From: Paraphysomonas bandaiensis
Taxonomy: Eukaryota > Chrysophyceae
Assembly: GCA_965644295.1 (NCBI GenBank)
Contig: CBFFRP010000138.1
Location: 62,001 to 126,000 of the forward strand
DNA: 64,000 nt
Direction: 5' to 3'
In this document: positions 1 through 13,383 of the stretch, one piece after another
How positions within the stretch are numbered: the stretch's first letter is position 1
How the letters are laid out: each line of letters starts with the position of its first letter
Program-made: the position numbers and the translations under genes
Notes under the pieces: generated by a model
Told to the model about the DNA's origin: nothing
Seen by the model: the letters and a program-made list of their open reading frames with translations, nothing else
Databases searched by the model: none

Positions 1-383
1 TAAGCAAAACAGAAAAAGATTTCTTAGTGAACATATAATACATGACGACAATATGTTAAGGAAAACAGAGGTGATATATATGAATATGGTGTGATATGTT
101 GAGATTAATAATTATATCCCTTTCTTGAAAGTACGTTGTGAGCAACAAGCAAATGTATGGGTTACGTGGCTGTAGTTCAAGGTTAGCTTCAATCCTCAAT
201 GTACAGTGTAACATATTACGCTATTTACTATTTCCAACCCGTTTCCAATAACTGCAAGTTGGTAAATATGAGTAAATATATTCACAAATACGTGATATCA
301 GCAAAAAAAAATCTTAAGAGTGAATTTAATAACATTTATTGTTTACCGAAGCATTTCCGGCACGACGACGGTGCTATATCAAC

Positions 384-2583
384 TCAGCGGTTTTGGGAGG
401 CAACCCATTTCTCAACTTTTTCGTGTAACGTGTCAAGAGGTAAGGGTCCTGAATCAAGAAGACAGGTATGGAAAGCTCGAATATCGAAGGAATCTCCAAG
501 AACACTCTCTGCATGTCTGCGCATTCTCCATATAGCCACTTCTCCAACTTTGTAAGCACCTGTCCACATACATACGTAAGAAACATATATAACAACACTA
601 CAGGTCCAAATCTACACGGACTATAGAAAACTGGAATGGGTACGTGCACTATAGTGAGTATGTAACGTATAATATGCACGAGAGAAAGCAGTTATCAGAG
701 GCATCGACGTACATGCTTGTCCAGGCCATGCCTCGTATCGGTAGCACTCTGCCTCCACTTCATGCCGGTGCATGCCTAGAAAACACATCAAAACATAATA
801 ATACAACCTCTGTAGCTGAATGCATTTGCAACAAAAATCAGGTATGTATTGAAATCTCACAATCACAGAAAAGTAACACGGAGAGAGATACTAAACATTA
901 CGAGTGACGAAACTAATCGGTGCATTGCATGCTCGCGATAACTATACTATCACCAGCGTACCTGTCTTCTCCATCATGTACTGTATGGCCTCTTCTACAG
1001 TCCATCCTTTAGCATGAATACCAGTGTCTACAACCAATCGAACTGCTCGCATCATTTCCATCGACAAACGACCGAAGAGAGCCATTGGGGTTTTGTAAAG
1101 ACCCATCTCTTCCCCAAGTGCTTCACAGTACAGAGCCCAACCCTCTAGATAAGCGCAGTAGAGATTTCGACGTGCAGGGCAAAACTCATAACGTCTGTCC
1201 TCAATATACCTCAAGAATGGAGGAATCGAAGGGTTTTCTATGGCAAGGGAGCCTTGAAGATGATGTCCTGGCACAGCTTCATGTAGAGCAAGGGCCGGCA
1301 TATTATAGATAGGACGTTTGGTGAGGTTGCTTGTATTTACGAAAAATTTTCCAGGCCGTTTCCCATCAGACGTTCCTGTTGAAATAAAAAATTACTCTAT
1401 ATACATGTCAAACATAAACATTCTCACACTAGGTGGTACTAATTACGATATATATTATCTTTCCCTACCACACTGCGATACTACAGTGTACCTTGCATAT
1501 AATACGCCCCTGGAGCAGTTTCAGCGTCCATACTCACTATCTCCATCTCGCACTTAGGTAATGTCTCAAAATACTTGGGCAGTAATAATTTAATGTGCTT
1601 ATAAAGTATATCGTATCCGTCCAATAAGCTCTGCTTGTGAGAGTAGTATTGGGTTGCACTTTGTACTGGATCTTGACACTTCACAATAAACTCCTGAAGC
1701 GTGCCAGTAAACCCGAGTGGAGCCAAGACTTCTTCTGCATATCTGCGCTCAATCCGGGCGACTTCAGATTGACCAATACTGTGTACCTCCTCAGCTGTCA
1801 TACCTGTCATATATCATTGCATGAACAAGTCGTAAATATCTTACTCACTCACTATACAAACCTACCTGTAGTTGTATGGAACCTCAGACACTGGCGATAC
1901 ACATCTTGACCATTGGGAAGGTTGCCTGCGCCAGTTCCTGACCTAACGGAAGGCAGGTACTCATTCCGGAAGAACTCCAACAAACGGCCGATCACCTCTT
2001 TAAATATCACTACGTCCTCACCGGCTTTCTCGCACAAGTCCAATAAACTTTTAGGAGGTTCGGAGATGAGGGCTTGCAACTGATCTTCAATTTTGCGAGT
2101 CATGGCTGCACTGGCGACTTTACCCTCCGCAACACCCAATCGGAGCAGACTCATATACTGCTCGCATTGAGTGGGAAATGCCTTAAGTCTACAAGAAAAA
2201 TTGGATAGTTTGTTTTCCTCTCCAAGCCAATCAAGTGACTCAATGAAATTATTATGCACGCCTCCATATCCGATGCTGTTAACCGGATAGAGATGACAGC
2301 CCATATCGAGTGCAGATATCTCATCTGAGAGGTTCTTAATGAACAACTCCGCATGCATCTTATCTTTCTCATATGCTTCATTAAATTCCATTGACTTACA
2401 TCGTATAATCATCTCTTGATTGTGTTGTTTACGGAGATTAAAGGCTTCAGGCGAGAGATCCTGTAAACGATCATCATATTCATAAAAACCCGCCTGAGAG
2501 GCGTATTCAGGATTATCAGACAATAGCCAGGTGAAATCCTCTTCAATAAGAGACTGGAAAGCGGATTTTTCGAATCCACTCAT
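384..2583 (-). CDS. DUF885-family metallopeptidase-like protein, 5 exons
   Basis: Exons on the minus strand: 2583-1866, 1803-1492, 1375-962, 775-713, 559-384; total 1683 nt, 560 aa, in frame throughout. The product matches the DUF885 family, which is regarded as zinc-peptidase-like. The key motif HEAVPGHH lies at about residues 375-382, followed by EGWALYCEALGEEMG, which probably supplies a third metal ligand. The C-terminal family signature (WPGQA, then GDSFDIRAFH) is split over the last two exons, which fixes those junctions. Introns are 62, 116, 186 and 153 nt, all GT-AG. The start is the ATG of MSGFEKSAF. No signal peptide is evident, so a cytosolic location is likely. The substrate is unknown. 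The family is common in bacteria, but the introns show this copy is nuclear and long established. Confidence 0.88.
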
Positions 2584-3072
2584 GTTGTGTTGTGGGAAGA
2601 TATGTATGTATATGTAGCCACTGTGTTGATCCTTCAATGTGACTGTCTGTATCTACATAGTGATACATGCATAGTATGATAGTACACATGATAGTACAGT
2701 ACACAGTATACCACATTGGACATAGAGAGTGTGGAAGTACGAAATGTACCCAAGGATATAAATCTCGTAGTACTTTTCCATTACTACGGCAATCTAAAAA
2801 CCTCAATTTTCTTAAAAGTCAGTTAAATACCTGCTACAATTCGTACCAAGATAAACCACAGAAGTTATAGTTTCCACATAAAATTCGAGTATTTCAATAA
2901 AAAATTGAATATTTTGGAAAGTGCTTCTAGAACCAACCAGAAGCGTACAGATACCTCTTGAGGAAATTATGGACTATAGTTATGAGGTTCTCTTTCCATC
3001 ATTAAATATATAAACTCTTACAGCCCACTAGCAGTGATCCTGCCAAGTATTCGTCAAGGTCATTAGTTGAAG
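2584..3072. promoter_or_regulatory. Divergent intergenic region between DUF885 gene and CacyBP
   Basis: This 489-bp spacer separates two genes transcribed away from each other, so both promoters must lie here or overlap the genes. It is AT-rich, with short CATAGTATGATAGTACA-like repeats around 2670-2710. I see no recognisable TATA box or conserved motif. Confidence 0.4.
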
Positions 3073-4044
3073 ATGTCAGAACTCGATGAAGTGCGTCATT
3101 TAATTACTCAAGCAACGTATCCCAAAGTACGAAAGTTGCTATCAGATTATGAAAAAACTCTCATACAAACAGAGGCTAGTGTCCCTCCTGAGGTTCCTCA
3201 AACAAATGGTCAGACCGAAAATGCCTCTTCTGTTCCTTCAAAGGTACCGGATGTGCCTCCAGTGAGCTCTCGTCCTGTGCCTGTGCCTGTGCCGACATCC
3301 TCCTCAGGTGTTGTCTACACTCCAATTGCGGACTTTGCTTGGGATCAAGGAGGGTATAACTCGCCCACAGTTACAGTATATGTGGAGCTAGAAGGTGTCG
3401 GGGAAGTTAAAGATAGTGTAGACTGCAAATTTACGAAATCATCTTTTGATTTGACGGTGAGTTTCGTGGACTCATTACAATCATTTGATATAACCATGTG
3501 TAGGTTCATGGATTAAACGGAAAGCACTATCGCCTCATTAAAGATAACTTGGATAAGGATATTGTGCCAGAGAAGAGTAAGATTCTTGTCAAGAAGAACA
3601 AGATTGTGGTGAAGCTTCAGAAGGTGATAGACTCATCCGTGTCATTGATGCCACAGTGGTTTTATGCCGTGTATACGTGACTACTGTAATTATGTTCATT
3701 TATCTCACGTGTAATACCTTTGTACCATAGGTCAAGGGAGAGTACTCGTATGAACATTGGGCTCATTTGACGGCGAAGAAGCCTCGGGAACAGAGGGATA
3801 GCAAGAAAGACCCGTCAGCCTCAATCATGGACATGATGAAGGACATGTGAGTAATTTGGACTCGGAGTATATATATTTTACGTTATGTAACAGTGTTTAG
3901 ATTTTTATTTTGATCTTGTTTTCACACGAGATTTGCATATTCAGGTATGACGAAGGAGATGACAACATGAAGAAAATAATTGGTGAAGCCATGCTTAAAT
4001 CCCGCAATGGAGAGAAAATGGATCCCATGACTCCTGATCTGTAA
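3073..4044 (+). CDS. CacyBP/SIP-like CS-domain protein, 4 exons
   Basis: Exons 3073-3456, 3504-3623, 3731-3846 and 3945-4044 join to 720 nt and 239 aa. The N-terminal helical segment (SELDEVRHL) is followed by a Pro/Ser-rich linker and a CS (p23-like) domain that starts near YTPIADFAWDQ, about residue 85, and runs through SFDLTVHGLNGKHYRL. The tail (PSASIMDMMKDMYDEGDDNMKKIIGEA) matches the SGS region of calcyclin-binding protein/Siah-interacting protein. Such proteins act as scaffolds and Hsp90-type co-chaperones linking client proteins to ubiquitin ligases. The ATG at 3073 is the first in frame. Introns are 47, 107 and 98 nt. Confidence 0.9.
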
Positions 4045-5437
4045 CATACTGTATTCCATACGTAGAGTAGGGTGGTGCAGTATATAAATATCTCTTAATC
4101 GTGTGCGCTTTGGAGTAAGAATTACTGGAATGTTTGAGGAGTCTTTTTCATTATTGTTTAACTCGTATAACGACACCGAAATACTGCCCATAATAAGCAT
4201 CATATTTGTTAATTTACGTATGAGTACTAGGTGGCTGTTCTTGCTCAACAATATAGTAACCTTCAATATATAATATATCTTAGTAGACACGGAGGTCAAC
4301 CACTGATGAGTAAGCAGTTTAAAGTATAGAGGGAAGGATAGGGTTCCAAGAATGATAGAGTGAGACAAGGTTGTTCAGCATAGTGTGTCATCGTGTAGTA
4401 TTCGGTATCGTTGTTGAATAATTCGCCGATTTAATTTCAAATGGTGTGAGCTTTGCCAAGTGCTCTGTGCTTGTGATTACTGACTGATCCATGTATTAGA
4501 GTATTTATGTATTTATTCTACAACCAACTCCTAAATCTTCCTTCGGTAGCGCACGAAGACTTTACGAATGAACTACTGGTACCCTTCTTCAAGAAACTAG
4601 TATTAAAATATTAGTTCTTCTCCCCATTTCTTGGAACTAAAATTAAGGGATTTGATTGATGGTAGTTTTTAGTTTATATAGTAGGTCGGTGTTCTATGTT
4701 CCAGCAATATATGTAAATTAGTATCGTACACTCTGTATTATCTATAATAATATTCCATACTAGTAACAAACAAATGTTGTACACGCAAATCAGGTGAAAT
4801 ATGCAATGTATTAATATTTTGACTACTTTCCTACGATTGCATCATCCCTTGTGCCAATTTGGACGATTGCTTATAGCAACGAATAGACGACTATGGATGC
4901 TAGCACAAGCTGTTCTAGCATGTTAATGGATATGTATTATAGTAGTAAGTATATTTACCCCTGCATTGACGTTGACTTTTTCAAATTCAACTTAGTCCCA
5001 GTGTCTTCATATGACGCAGGTCAGCATGACGCACATATTTATCAGTCAGAAAACTGAGACCCTCACTTGTAAAGCATGTTGCAATAACAGATCAGAGTCA
5101 TTTGCATTAATGTCTCTTGATATATATGTATTCTTTCCCTTGATTTATATCAATGACATACTCGCTCTATCTCAGTGACCGTTCTGTGTACACAGCACTG
5201 CTGTGTGGGCAATCTTAAAAACAAAGCAAGATACAAACTGAAAAGTATGCACCAGCAGCAGTGTGTGAGTCCCGTAGTGGATATCGACACCCGGGCCGAT
5301 GCGGTATTTTTCCTCTCTGTAGGACCTTCCTACCGTCTAGGGCCATAGCAAACTTCTGTACAGCAGAGTACGAGCGAAGTATACTGTAGAGCATACCATA
5401 CAGCAGTGTACAGCAGTGTACAGCAGTGTGGTAATCT
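4045..5437. other. Intergenic, no gene recognised
   Basis: AT-rich, with stop codons in all frames. At 5391-5428 the 10-bp unit CAGCAGTGTA is repeated in tandem immediately upstream of the methyltransferase ORF. A related CAGCAGTACATA repeat lies upstream of rps21. Confidence 0.5.
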
Positions 5438-6488
5438 ATGTGGACAAGATGCGCTTTAAAAACAAAGCATCCCACTGATACCATACAAACTCTTCCTATC
5501 CCTGTATCAGTAATGTCGATTCGTAAGTCCTTATCTTCAATGATCCCTTTAAAGAGATCCAATAAGAAGGTTAAGTTAGCTAGAATGGTCTCTCGATCAC
5601 ATCAGTGTCGTCAGGAGAATCATCTTATATTCTTAGAGGGTCACCGTCTCGTTATTGATGCTATTAATTTTGGATATTCCCCTCATCAGATTTTACTCTC
5701 TTCACGTGCCTTTGATGCACCATTAGGGGATAATCTTGAGAAATGTTTAGCTGGATATGAGGCCCTGGTGTCACTAGTTGATCACGATGCATTAGAAAAA
5801 ATATCACCTGCTGTTACAAGTCAGGGTATATGTGCTTTGGTTGAATATAATAAATATGAAAAAATATACAAAGGCTTTAGAGATGAACTGTCGAAAAGGG
5901 ACCCGTTGTTGGTGATATGTGACAGAATACAAGACCCTGGCAACCTTGGTGCTATTATACGAAATAGCTATGCTCTTGGTGCCAATTGTTTGGCTGTAGT
6001 TGAAAGTTGTGATGCATGGGTATGTGTGCCTGTAGTGGTTTTTATTCTTATGTTTTCCGTACAGTCTCCCAAAGTTCTTAGGTCTTCCATGGGATACGGG
6101 ATGCGCTTTCCGGTAATCACTACACGGTGGAGCGAGATTCCCACCGTGCTGAGCGGTGTTGATATATCTGTGCATTTGGCAGAGGCAGCAGACACTGGGG
6201 TACCTTCATGCTTCAACACTGATTTTACTGGTGCTACAGCACTAGTGATAGGTTCTGAGGCTAGGGGTATTAGCGATGAGGTGGGCTTATGTGTACGTAT
6301 GACGTAATATTTTCAACGTGACTAACATGTTGTAGGCGAGAGCTCTGGTAGGTGCGAGCCCGGTGCATATCCCCATGACTGGGCCTCAGAGCGAGTCTAT
6401 AAACGCTGCTTGTGCATCTGCTGTACTTCTCGGCGAGACACTGAGACAGAGAACTCTCGCTGCAGCTAGAGAATTTGCCACCGTATAA
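5438..6488 (+). CDS. SpoU/TrmH-family RNA 2'-O-ribose methyltransferase, 3 exons
   Basis: Exons 5438-6019, 6065-6280 and 6336-6488 encode 316 aa; an in-frame ATG at 5513 would give 291 aa and may be the true start. All three SpoU motifs are visible: motif 1 as DPGNLGAIIRNSYALGA, motif 2 as ALVIGSEARGIS, and motif 3 as VHIPMTGPQSESINAACA, the last reached only after removing the second intron. These enzymes form a trefoil-knot SAM-binding fold and methylate rRNA or tRNA ribose. The basic N-terminus (SIRKSLSSMIPLKRSNKKVKLA) could be an organellar targeting sequence, so a mitochondrial large-subunit rRNA methyltransferase of the MRM3 type is plausible but not proven. Introns are 45 nt (divisible by three, so readthrough would stay open) and 55 nt. 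Confidence 0.88.
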
Positions 6489-8469
6489 ACGAATTGTCTA
6501 ATGCAGTTTCGGTGTAAGCTAGTATTGATGTATTACTGTATATTACAACGACATATTTGTGCCTATTTAATTTGCTGTGTTTTCACTATTTCTATCCGAT
6601 TAATATCGAAGAGCTGTTTTTACGATAATGTGAATGTGGAGAGTTTTGTTCACATTGTAGAATGTGTTGTTTGCTACTCTAAAATAAGTAGAAATTCTGT
6701 TCTTCATGAATACTAGTGAGGTGCTAACATTCTTATTACTTGATCACAGAAATATCTAATATCTGTGCCGAATAGATCTGAGTCAGATATTGATTACTTT
6801 ACCCTCTGCCTAATCCAAGATTTGTTCGGACCTTCATATTAGTTGTGGCTGACAAGAGAACAATATATAGCAATAAATTGTTGGACCGGTTAGAAACGCA
6901 TCAAAATATTATTGAAGTATATGTGTATATTATTGTAATATATTGCTCCTCAGGCCAAGTGAATAGTGAATAGATCTCTTTACTGACGAGACTCTTTCTA
7001 AAAGAAGTCGTTTTCATCCGTACAGCAGTTTGCCAGAACGACTTAGTCCAAGCCGGTTTCCATCTTCCTGTATACACATATACACATACATAATCCTTAA
7101 ATCCATATATTCTTCCATATATCCTGAAATATACAATGTCTAACTTTATATTTTATATGACTTTTTAATCTTTGTAACGTACTCTCACAAGGAGTTGCAT
7201 CAATTTGGTTTCTTTCTCATATTATTGGTTCTTTCGAAACAGTTGAAAGACAGAAGCAATAAGACCCATTCGAATGATCCCCGAATAACCATGCAAGACA
7301 AATCTAGAGCTTGCTTTGGCTTGCTGAAAATCCTGACTCAGAGTGGTCGAAATTGAAAGAATAGTTTTAGTCAATATTGATGGTCACAATGTTGATCTAA
7401 ATACTTCGGATGACGTGATTCTAGAGCTATTTCAAAAGTGATTCCATAGATATTATAAATTATAGACGGAGGATTCTTTGATGTATATGCTAATTCTGCT
7501 AGACTACTAGGTATTGTTCGGGCTTGTTCAGACAGAAGATGGTGCAATTGCATGTCACGGGTATCTCCCTATAGTTAGCACTGGATTGAAGGTCAGTACA
7601 AGCCTACAGATTACCACGCTTGGCCATACAGACTTTGCCAAGCAGTCGACATTTAGTACAAAACGTACAATATACATACTTCAGTAGTGAGGTATATATT
7701 AGTAGGCTATCTAGGATAATTAGCTGCTATTGTACCACACTTCCTACTCATCGATATGCTTCCATGAATCGTTAAGAAAAGTGATATCGGATTCATTTGC
7801 AGGTGATAAGAGAGATCGTTTCTCAGTTACCACCAAAAACAATACAAAGACCTCGCTCATGTGCAAGATGGACTCCCAACAATAGTCTCATAAGCGAATT
7901 CTTTATACTCTTTTCGGTGTTTTGTTAGCAAATGTGCCAATGCTCCCAGCAGTGCCATAATTCACTTCCCATCTGCTGGCTGCTGGCCCTAGCATTACTA
8001 TCGCAGCAGCGATATCACTAGAAGTTTGTGAATTCATTGACAAGCAAGTTGAGCTGATGATAATGCATGAAGTCACATGCATATCTGTGTCCAGGACGAA
8101 CATATTTGGCCGGCACGTACCTCCATACCTACCTGTACCTACAGCAGTACATACATACAGCAGTGCATACATACAGCAGTACATATACATATACAGTAAA
8201 TAATACAGCAGTGGATTACTTACAAGTCCGTTTTTGATGGAGTCATTTTTTAGCCTATATGAATAATCCTGAAAACCCATTCAAGATACTCCGGGTGTTT
8301 GGCTCTTCGTATAGGAGTGTGTGTGGTGTGTGGTATATGTATTTACCTGTATATATATATGGCATATCACGGTCCTGTGTTGTTATATACGTAATATAGT
8401 GATCAAAGGATCATACTACACCAAAGCCGCAAGACTAGCTATACAGTCAAAACAGTTTATATCTGAAAC
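6489..8469. other. Intergenic with possible retroelement debris
   Basis: No intact gene. A minus-strand reading frame at 7371-7553 ends with AELAYTSK and, further on, SRHPKYLDQH, which loosely recalls the RNase H end of Ty1/copia Pol. Another frame at 7903-8090 (minus) is open but unrecognised. Around 8145-8215 the unit TACAGCAG, with CATACATA spacers, is repeated about five times. Confidence 0.3.
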
Positions 8470-8877
8470 ATGCAAAACGCTGCTGGAGAGGTTGTTGACC
8501 TATACATTCCCCGCAAGTGGTCAGTTATCTCTTCTATATATTGAATAGTCAGTTCTCATCTATATTATCAGCTCCTGGACAAACAGGATCCTTGCTGCCA
8601 ATGATTTTGGTGCCGTGCAGGTATACATGTATTTCTTTCACTCATATGGTGCTTATGTCTATGAGTAGATCAATGTCGCTAATGTCGACCCTGAGACTGG
8701 TATCTCCACTAAGACCAACACAACTTTTGCCCTTTGTGGATTCGTGAGACAGCATGTACGTTCATTGTAATGATAGTTTTTATTAGTGACATTGATTTTT
8801 TTAAGGCTGAGGGTGACGAGGCTCTAACTGCTTTAGTCTCGAAGAATGATGCAGCGATGAAGCTTCAGTACGAATAG
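8470..8877 (+). CDS. rps21: 40S ribosomal protein S21 (eS21), 4 exons
   Basis: Exons 8470-8519, 8572-8620, 8669-8755 and 8806-8877 give 258 nt and 85 aa, the normal eS21 length. The N-terminus MQNAAGEVVDLYIPRKC is the family signature. Later blocks (NRILAANDFGAVQINVANVD, then TFALCGFVRQ) follow the alignment without gaps. Each exon is under 90 nt, so a long-ORF search misses this gene. Introns are 52, 48 and 50 nt with GT-AG ends; the first splits the cysteine codon of the RKC motif. eS21 sits on the small ribosomal subunit and assists late 18S rRNA maturation. Confidence 0.93.
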
Positions 8878-9947
8878 TTTCTTCACGTGATTATACCCTG
8901 TAACTAAGTCTTGCGCATATGAATATACCCTCAATTATGTGCTTTGTTGGTGTTGCCTTGGTGTATGGTGTGTTGCGTTTTAGGAAGACTCTGATTTTGC
9001 AAGCAACTTGGGAACAGTAGTGAATGATTGTACTCCCAGTGGTTTTCATCATATCCATTGCATCCCACAAGCAACAGTAGTTTATGGAATTACACTAGAA
9101 AGATATTGATGAACTAAACACATTTTTACCAAGTTGTCGTAAGCATCGACAGGATACGTGACATAAAAAGCTACAGATAGTATTATGTGAAATAAAACGC
9201 ATAGTATGTCGTCCAATCGATCATCGACCAAAACATATAGTGTTGTGTGCTAAATGTAGAAATAAGTAAAATGCTAAGCAAAGGTAGATTTGTCTTTTAC
9301 GTACTGCACAAGGGATTTCATTCAATCAGGGCTAGGGAACAATGGACTGCAATACTATTGATGGAGGTTTAAGCAACACCGGACCAACAAGGATACTATA
9401 GCACTATTGCAAAATATCTTATCATTAAACAGTAATCAAACAATAAACACATCCATATATTCCATTTTTAGTACTAGTCATTAAGATCATTCTCTGTGCC
9501 ATCATCGGTGACGCTAGTATTACGATATTAATTCAAAATTATTAGAAGTATGCAACAACTGTCGATTCATATTAAGATATTCAGTGTTGCGCAACAGTGA
9601 TAATATAATAAGTTCTGATGGTATCATAAATGCTCCGGAAATCTTAAGACTTCACTTGACCATATATCTATACTCGCTACCTTTTTCGTCTTCGACATAG
9701 AAGATGTACTCTTTATTTAAAGCACAAATGACACGACGTGGCATTTCAAATTACATCTAACATTAGAGCTGAAAACGACGATATCTTCTCAGGCAGTATC
9801 AGCACAGAATATAAGTGAAATAATGTATACTTATATGTTACTGGATATGATAAACCTATGACTAGGGCGAAACTGCAATACTAATAGGACCATAAAAAGT
9901 CCTTCACCTATATTCTATGAATGAGCCATTACACTCGTGAAGGTAAC
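8878..9947. other. Intergenic; decayed hAT-type terminus at 9327
   Basis: No coding signal. At 9327 the sequence CAGGGCTAGGGAACAAT followed by GCAATACTATTG matches the terminal repeat of the hAT element at 41836 and of the half-elements near 48058 and 50170, so a degenerate relic is present. Confidence 0.45.
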
Positions 9948-11831
9948 TCATAAAGGCAAGGTGGTGCTACCAAGAAATCCGCATCGCTGTTCTATTGCAA
10001 GTGCCACTCTGAGTAGTTCTCCTTCTTGCAGCCGTCCGCCGATCAACTGCATACCTACAGGTACACGACCATCTTTTCCCCTATCACAGTTGACAACGCC
10101 CGCGGGAACACTACAATGGTACACCACAAGTGAGCATTAGTGTCAAAGGTGGGAAATAGGCAGCTCACCTTACGGCAGGTAAACCGGCAAGATTGGCGGG
10201 GACAGTCATAAAATCATTTGCAAGAGTATCCGCAAAAGAAGGGGGATTAGAAATCGAATACGGCAGCACAGGAGATGTGGGTCCTATTATGCATGCCACA
10301 CCTCCAGCTAAACATCTCCTGAGCTCTTCGGAGACTCTACTTCGTAGTGCAGAAGCTCTTTCAAAATAATCATGATAGGCACTCTCCGACAGCACGTAAG
10401 TTCCTGCCAGTATCCTACGTATTACCATAGCTCCGAATCCTCTACCCCTGCTCTTAGCCACCTGCGACAGCAGCTCCTCTGCGGCCCCGAGTTCCCCTGC
10501 CTCGCCTCCAGTCCAGCCGCCACCTTCACACCGCATTCCATAACGCACGCCATCATAGCGGCTCAGATTAGAGCTAGCCTCCGCACAGGCTAACATATAG
10601 TACGCTGGGAGTGCCACTTTGAGAGATGGTAGCGATATAGTGCGCACTTCAGCTCCGGCGTCTACAAGCATCCTGAGTGTCTCCTCCCATACTCCGCGCA
10701 CCAGAGGATCTACTTCCGCTGTGCTGAACTCGATAGGGACTCCAATCACTGTACCTTTAAGACTGACGTTGCTGTCCTCTGATATCTTTAAACTCTCTAA
10801 CACTGCTCCTGTATCACTAGTTCGCACTGTACTGTTACTCAGTGATGAGAGAATTCTCTCTGGACATCCGCCTGTAGAAGTTGGGTCCATGGGATCAGGG
10901 TTGTCTGCCATAGCGGCACAGAGAAGCAAAGCAGAGTCTATAACAGACCGAGCCATTACACCTGGAGTATCCAAAGAGGATGCATATGCCACAAGACCAT
11001 ATCTCGAGAGTACACCATATGATGGTTTGAGGCCCACCACACCACAGAAAGAAGCAGGCTGTCTGACGGATCCACCAGTATCAGATCCTATTGCACCATG
11101 GCATAGATAAGATGCAACCGCAGCAGCTCCCCCTCCCGAGCTCCCACCAGGGGATAGATCTCCAGGATCTAGTACGCCATCTCTCCCAAATCGAGCACCC
11201 CAAGGATTTAGAGAGCATCCATACGCACTCTCAGTAGTAGACGAACCCATACCGAACTCATCCATGTTAGTCTGTAGACCCCAACATCTCAACACTTTCC
11301 ATAACATTATACAACAACATACCTTCCCGAATATAATTGCCTGATGAGCCTTCAGTCTTTGAACAACAGATGCATCATAAGGAGATATAAACCTCTCTAA
11401 CATATGAGATCCTGCTGAACTTCGACTGTTCATAGCCATAAAGTTATCTTTGACTGATATTACAGTCCCACCTATTAGACTATCACTATCTCTTCTTCCT
11501 GTATCGATCTTATAGTAATATGTGTGAGATGTGTTATGATTCATATGAAACAGTGGTGTGACCTGTGCAGCATCTTTATAGGCTTGTATTCCATTAATCT
11601 CTACAAAAGCATTGAGTTTTGATAGAGATTTAACTGAATGACAAGCAGATGATATGAGTTCACTTGAGGAGAGTTCTCCGTTTCTTATCAACAGGGCGCT
11701 CTGTATATATACATATATATTACACATGAGAGTGTATGTGTGTGTATATGTATACGTGCTATTCTATACATACATACATATATAATACATTCATATACAG
11801 ACTATCTTACATCTAGAAGAGACTTTCGCAT
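9948..11831 (-). CDS. gatA: Glutamyl-tRNA(Gln) amidotransferase subunit A (amidase family), 4 exons
   Basis: Minus-strand exons: 11831-11811, 11700-11323, 11271-10169, 10110-9948; 1665 nt, 554 aa. The Ser-cisSer-Lys triad of amidase-signature enzymes is visible: Lys in ISVKDNF (about residue 91), cis-Ser in PGGSSGGGAAAVAS, nucleophile Ser in GSDTGGSVRQPAS (about residue 201). TNMDEFGMGSST and the C-terminal NLAGLPAVS / VPVGMQLIGG are GatA-specific. GatA frees ammonia from glutamine to convert Glu-tRNA(Gln) to Gln-tRNA(Gln), normally in mitochondria or plastids. The first exon (MRKSLLD) is seven codons ending in a consensus donor; without it the ORF would start inside an AT-rich stretch. A further in-frame 54-nt intron at 11509-11562 is possible and would give 536 aa. 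Confidence 0.9.
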
Positions 11832-13383
11832 ACTGGAATCAATCTGACCACATGAAAGTTAGTATGTGCTGATATGAAGATAGTTATGTAGAGCTGGTGC
11901 AGTCACTCCATACTTTAATAGGCAGGAGTAGATGTATGTATGTGACATGATTGTTTATACGGGCTACTTATACGGTGGTGTACATCCGGTACGGATATTC
12001 TCTATTGTCCAGACGGGCTACTCCAACGGCAGAGTGTTATGTCCCATCTAAAGATAGGGACATGCTTCACTCGTACTTGTTTGCCATTACACGTCTTTCA
12101 ACGTCATCGTTACCCTCCGTCACTGTGGCCCCAGCTGCTCTATTGAAGTTATGTTTCGTACAACTTCAGCTCTCTCTAACGTTGTAAACGTACACGAAGG
12201 TGTGACCTTGACTCCCATTTAGATCTTGAGTATCAGCTCTTCATCTGTATTTCTGCTACAAAGAGATGTACATAACACTTAAATTCGGTCAGAAGCAATA
12301 AATAATCACTTAAACATACTCGGGCATATTGATATATGTGACTAATGTAGAGGGAGCTATGTCAATACTCAGAGTCCGAAGAATAGTATATGCATGTGGT
12401 TAGTAAAATTTGTAATTATGTACGCCTTACGTACTAAGCCTACTTGACATTTGTATTGATTAGTGATGAGTTAGAGCGATATTGATTTATCTTTGCACTG
12501 CACTGCCATTACGTGTTAGACATGCTTAACCCCAGGTTGTGGATCAAAGAATCAATGACCATCCTATTTGAGGAACCTTAATATTGCAAACAATGTATAG
12601 TTTTTAGTGTAGTGTGATTAACATTATGCCCACTATATCTACAGATTTGCAAAGATTTACCATCAAAATATTGAGCTGTATCAATTGCGGATGATGAATA
12701 TTAGGACCTATTTTACGACGAATTACTAGATTATAATCGATGAACAAAGAAAGCGCTGTTGTTATACACAACGAAATAACGATAATTTCAATTGTCGCAT
12801 TGAGAACTCGACTAAAACCTTCTTAATATAGCTACTCGTACTGCAAGGACATATTAATTGAGATATGTATTAGTATTATTTATCGTCACATGGCCATCAT
12901 GAGTTCAGCACAATTATTTTTGCTTCTTTCGTCGTCGTTATGGATGTGTCGTAATGATTGTTGAATAAATATGACGCGTGATTCATCCAATAAGCACTGA
13001 TTCTTCTTTAAGCTGTTTGTAGCAAACTATATAGAGTATTTTACAGTATTTGTTTAACATTGCTTCAATTTCTAATACTTTTGAACTATCCAACTAGCTC
13101 GTGCGTTTCAAGGTTTGCTACTTGGATTGTCAGATTCAGTATTAATTTCCAAAGAGTTGGCATATATATGTATATATCAGTACTATTCCATTGGAAAAAT
13201 ATCCTTATCGGCATTAGTACCACTTAATAAACTCATGTATCCACTGTAAGAGTAGCCTAAATTTATGTGTTCGTCGATCCCCATTAAACAGAATACGGCG
13301 GTACATAACTACTAAATATCTACTCAACTTCTAGTTATCACTAGATATTTCTGCCTGCTTCATCTACGCACTGTACCAGATAA
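11832..13383. other. Intergenic, no gene recognised
   Basis: The 5' flank of gatA is followed by AT-rich sequence. An open frame at 11951-12187 (plus) lacks an ATG and resembles nothing known to me. Confidence 0.4.

Noticed and set aside
10619-11110. 163-codon plus-strand ORF opposite gatA
   Set aside because: Antisense shadow of the amidase-signature exon.
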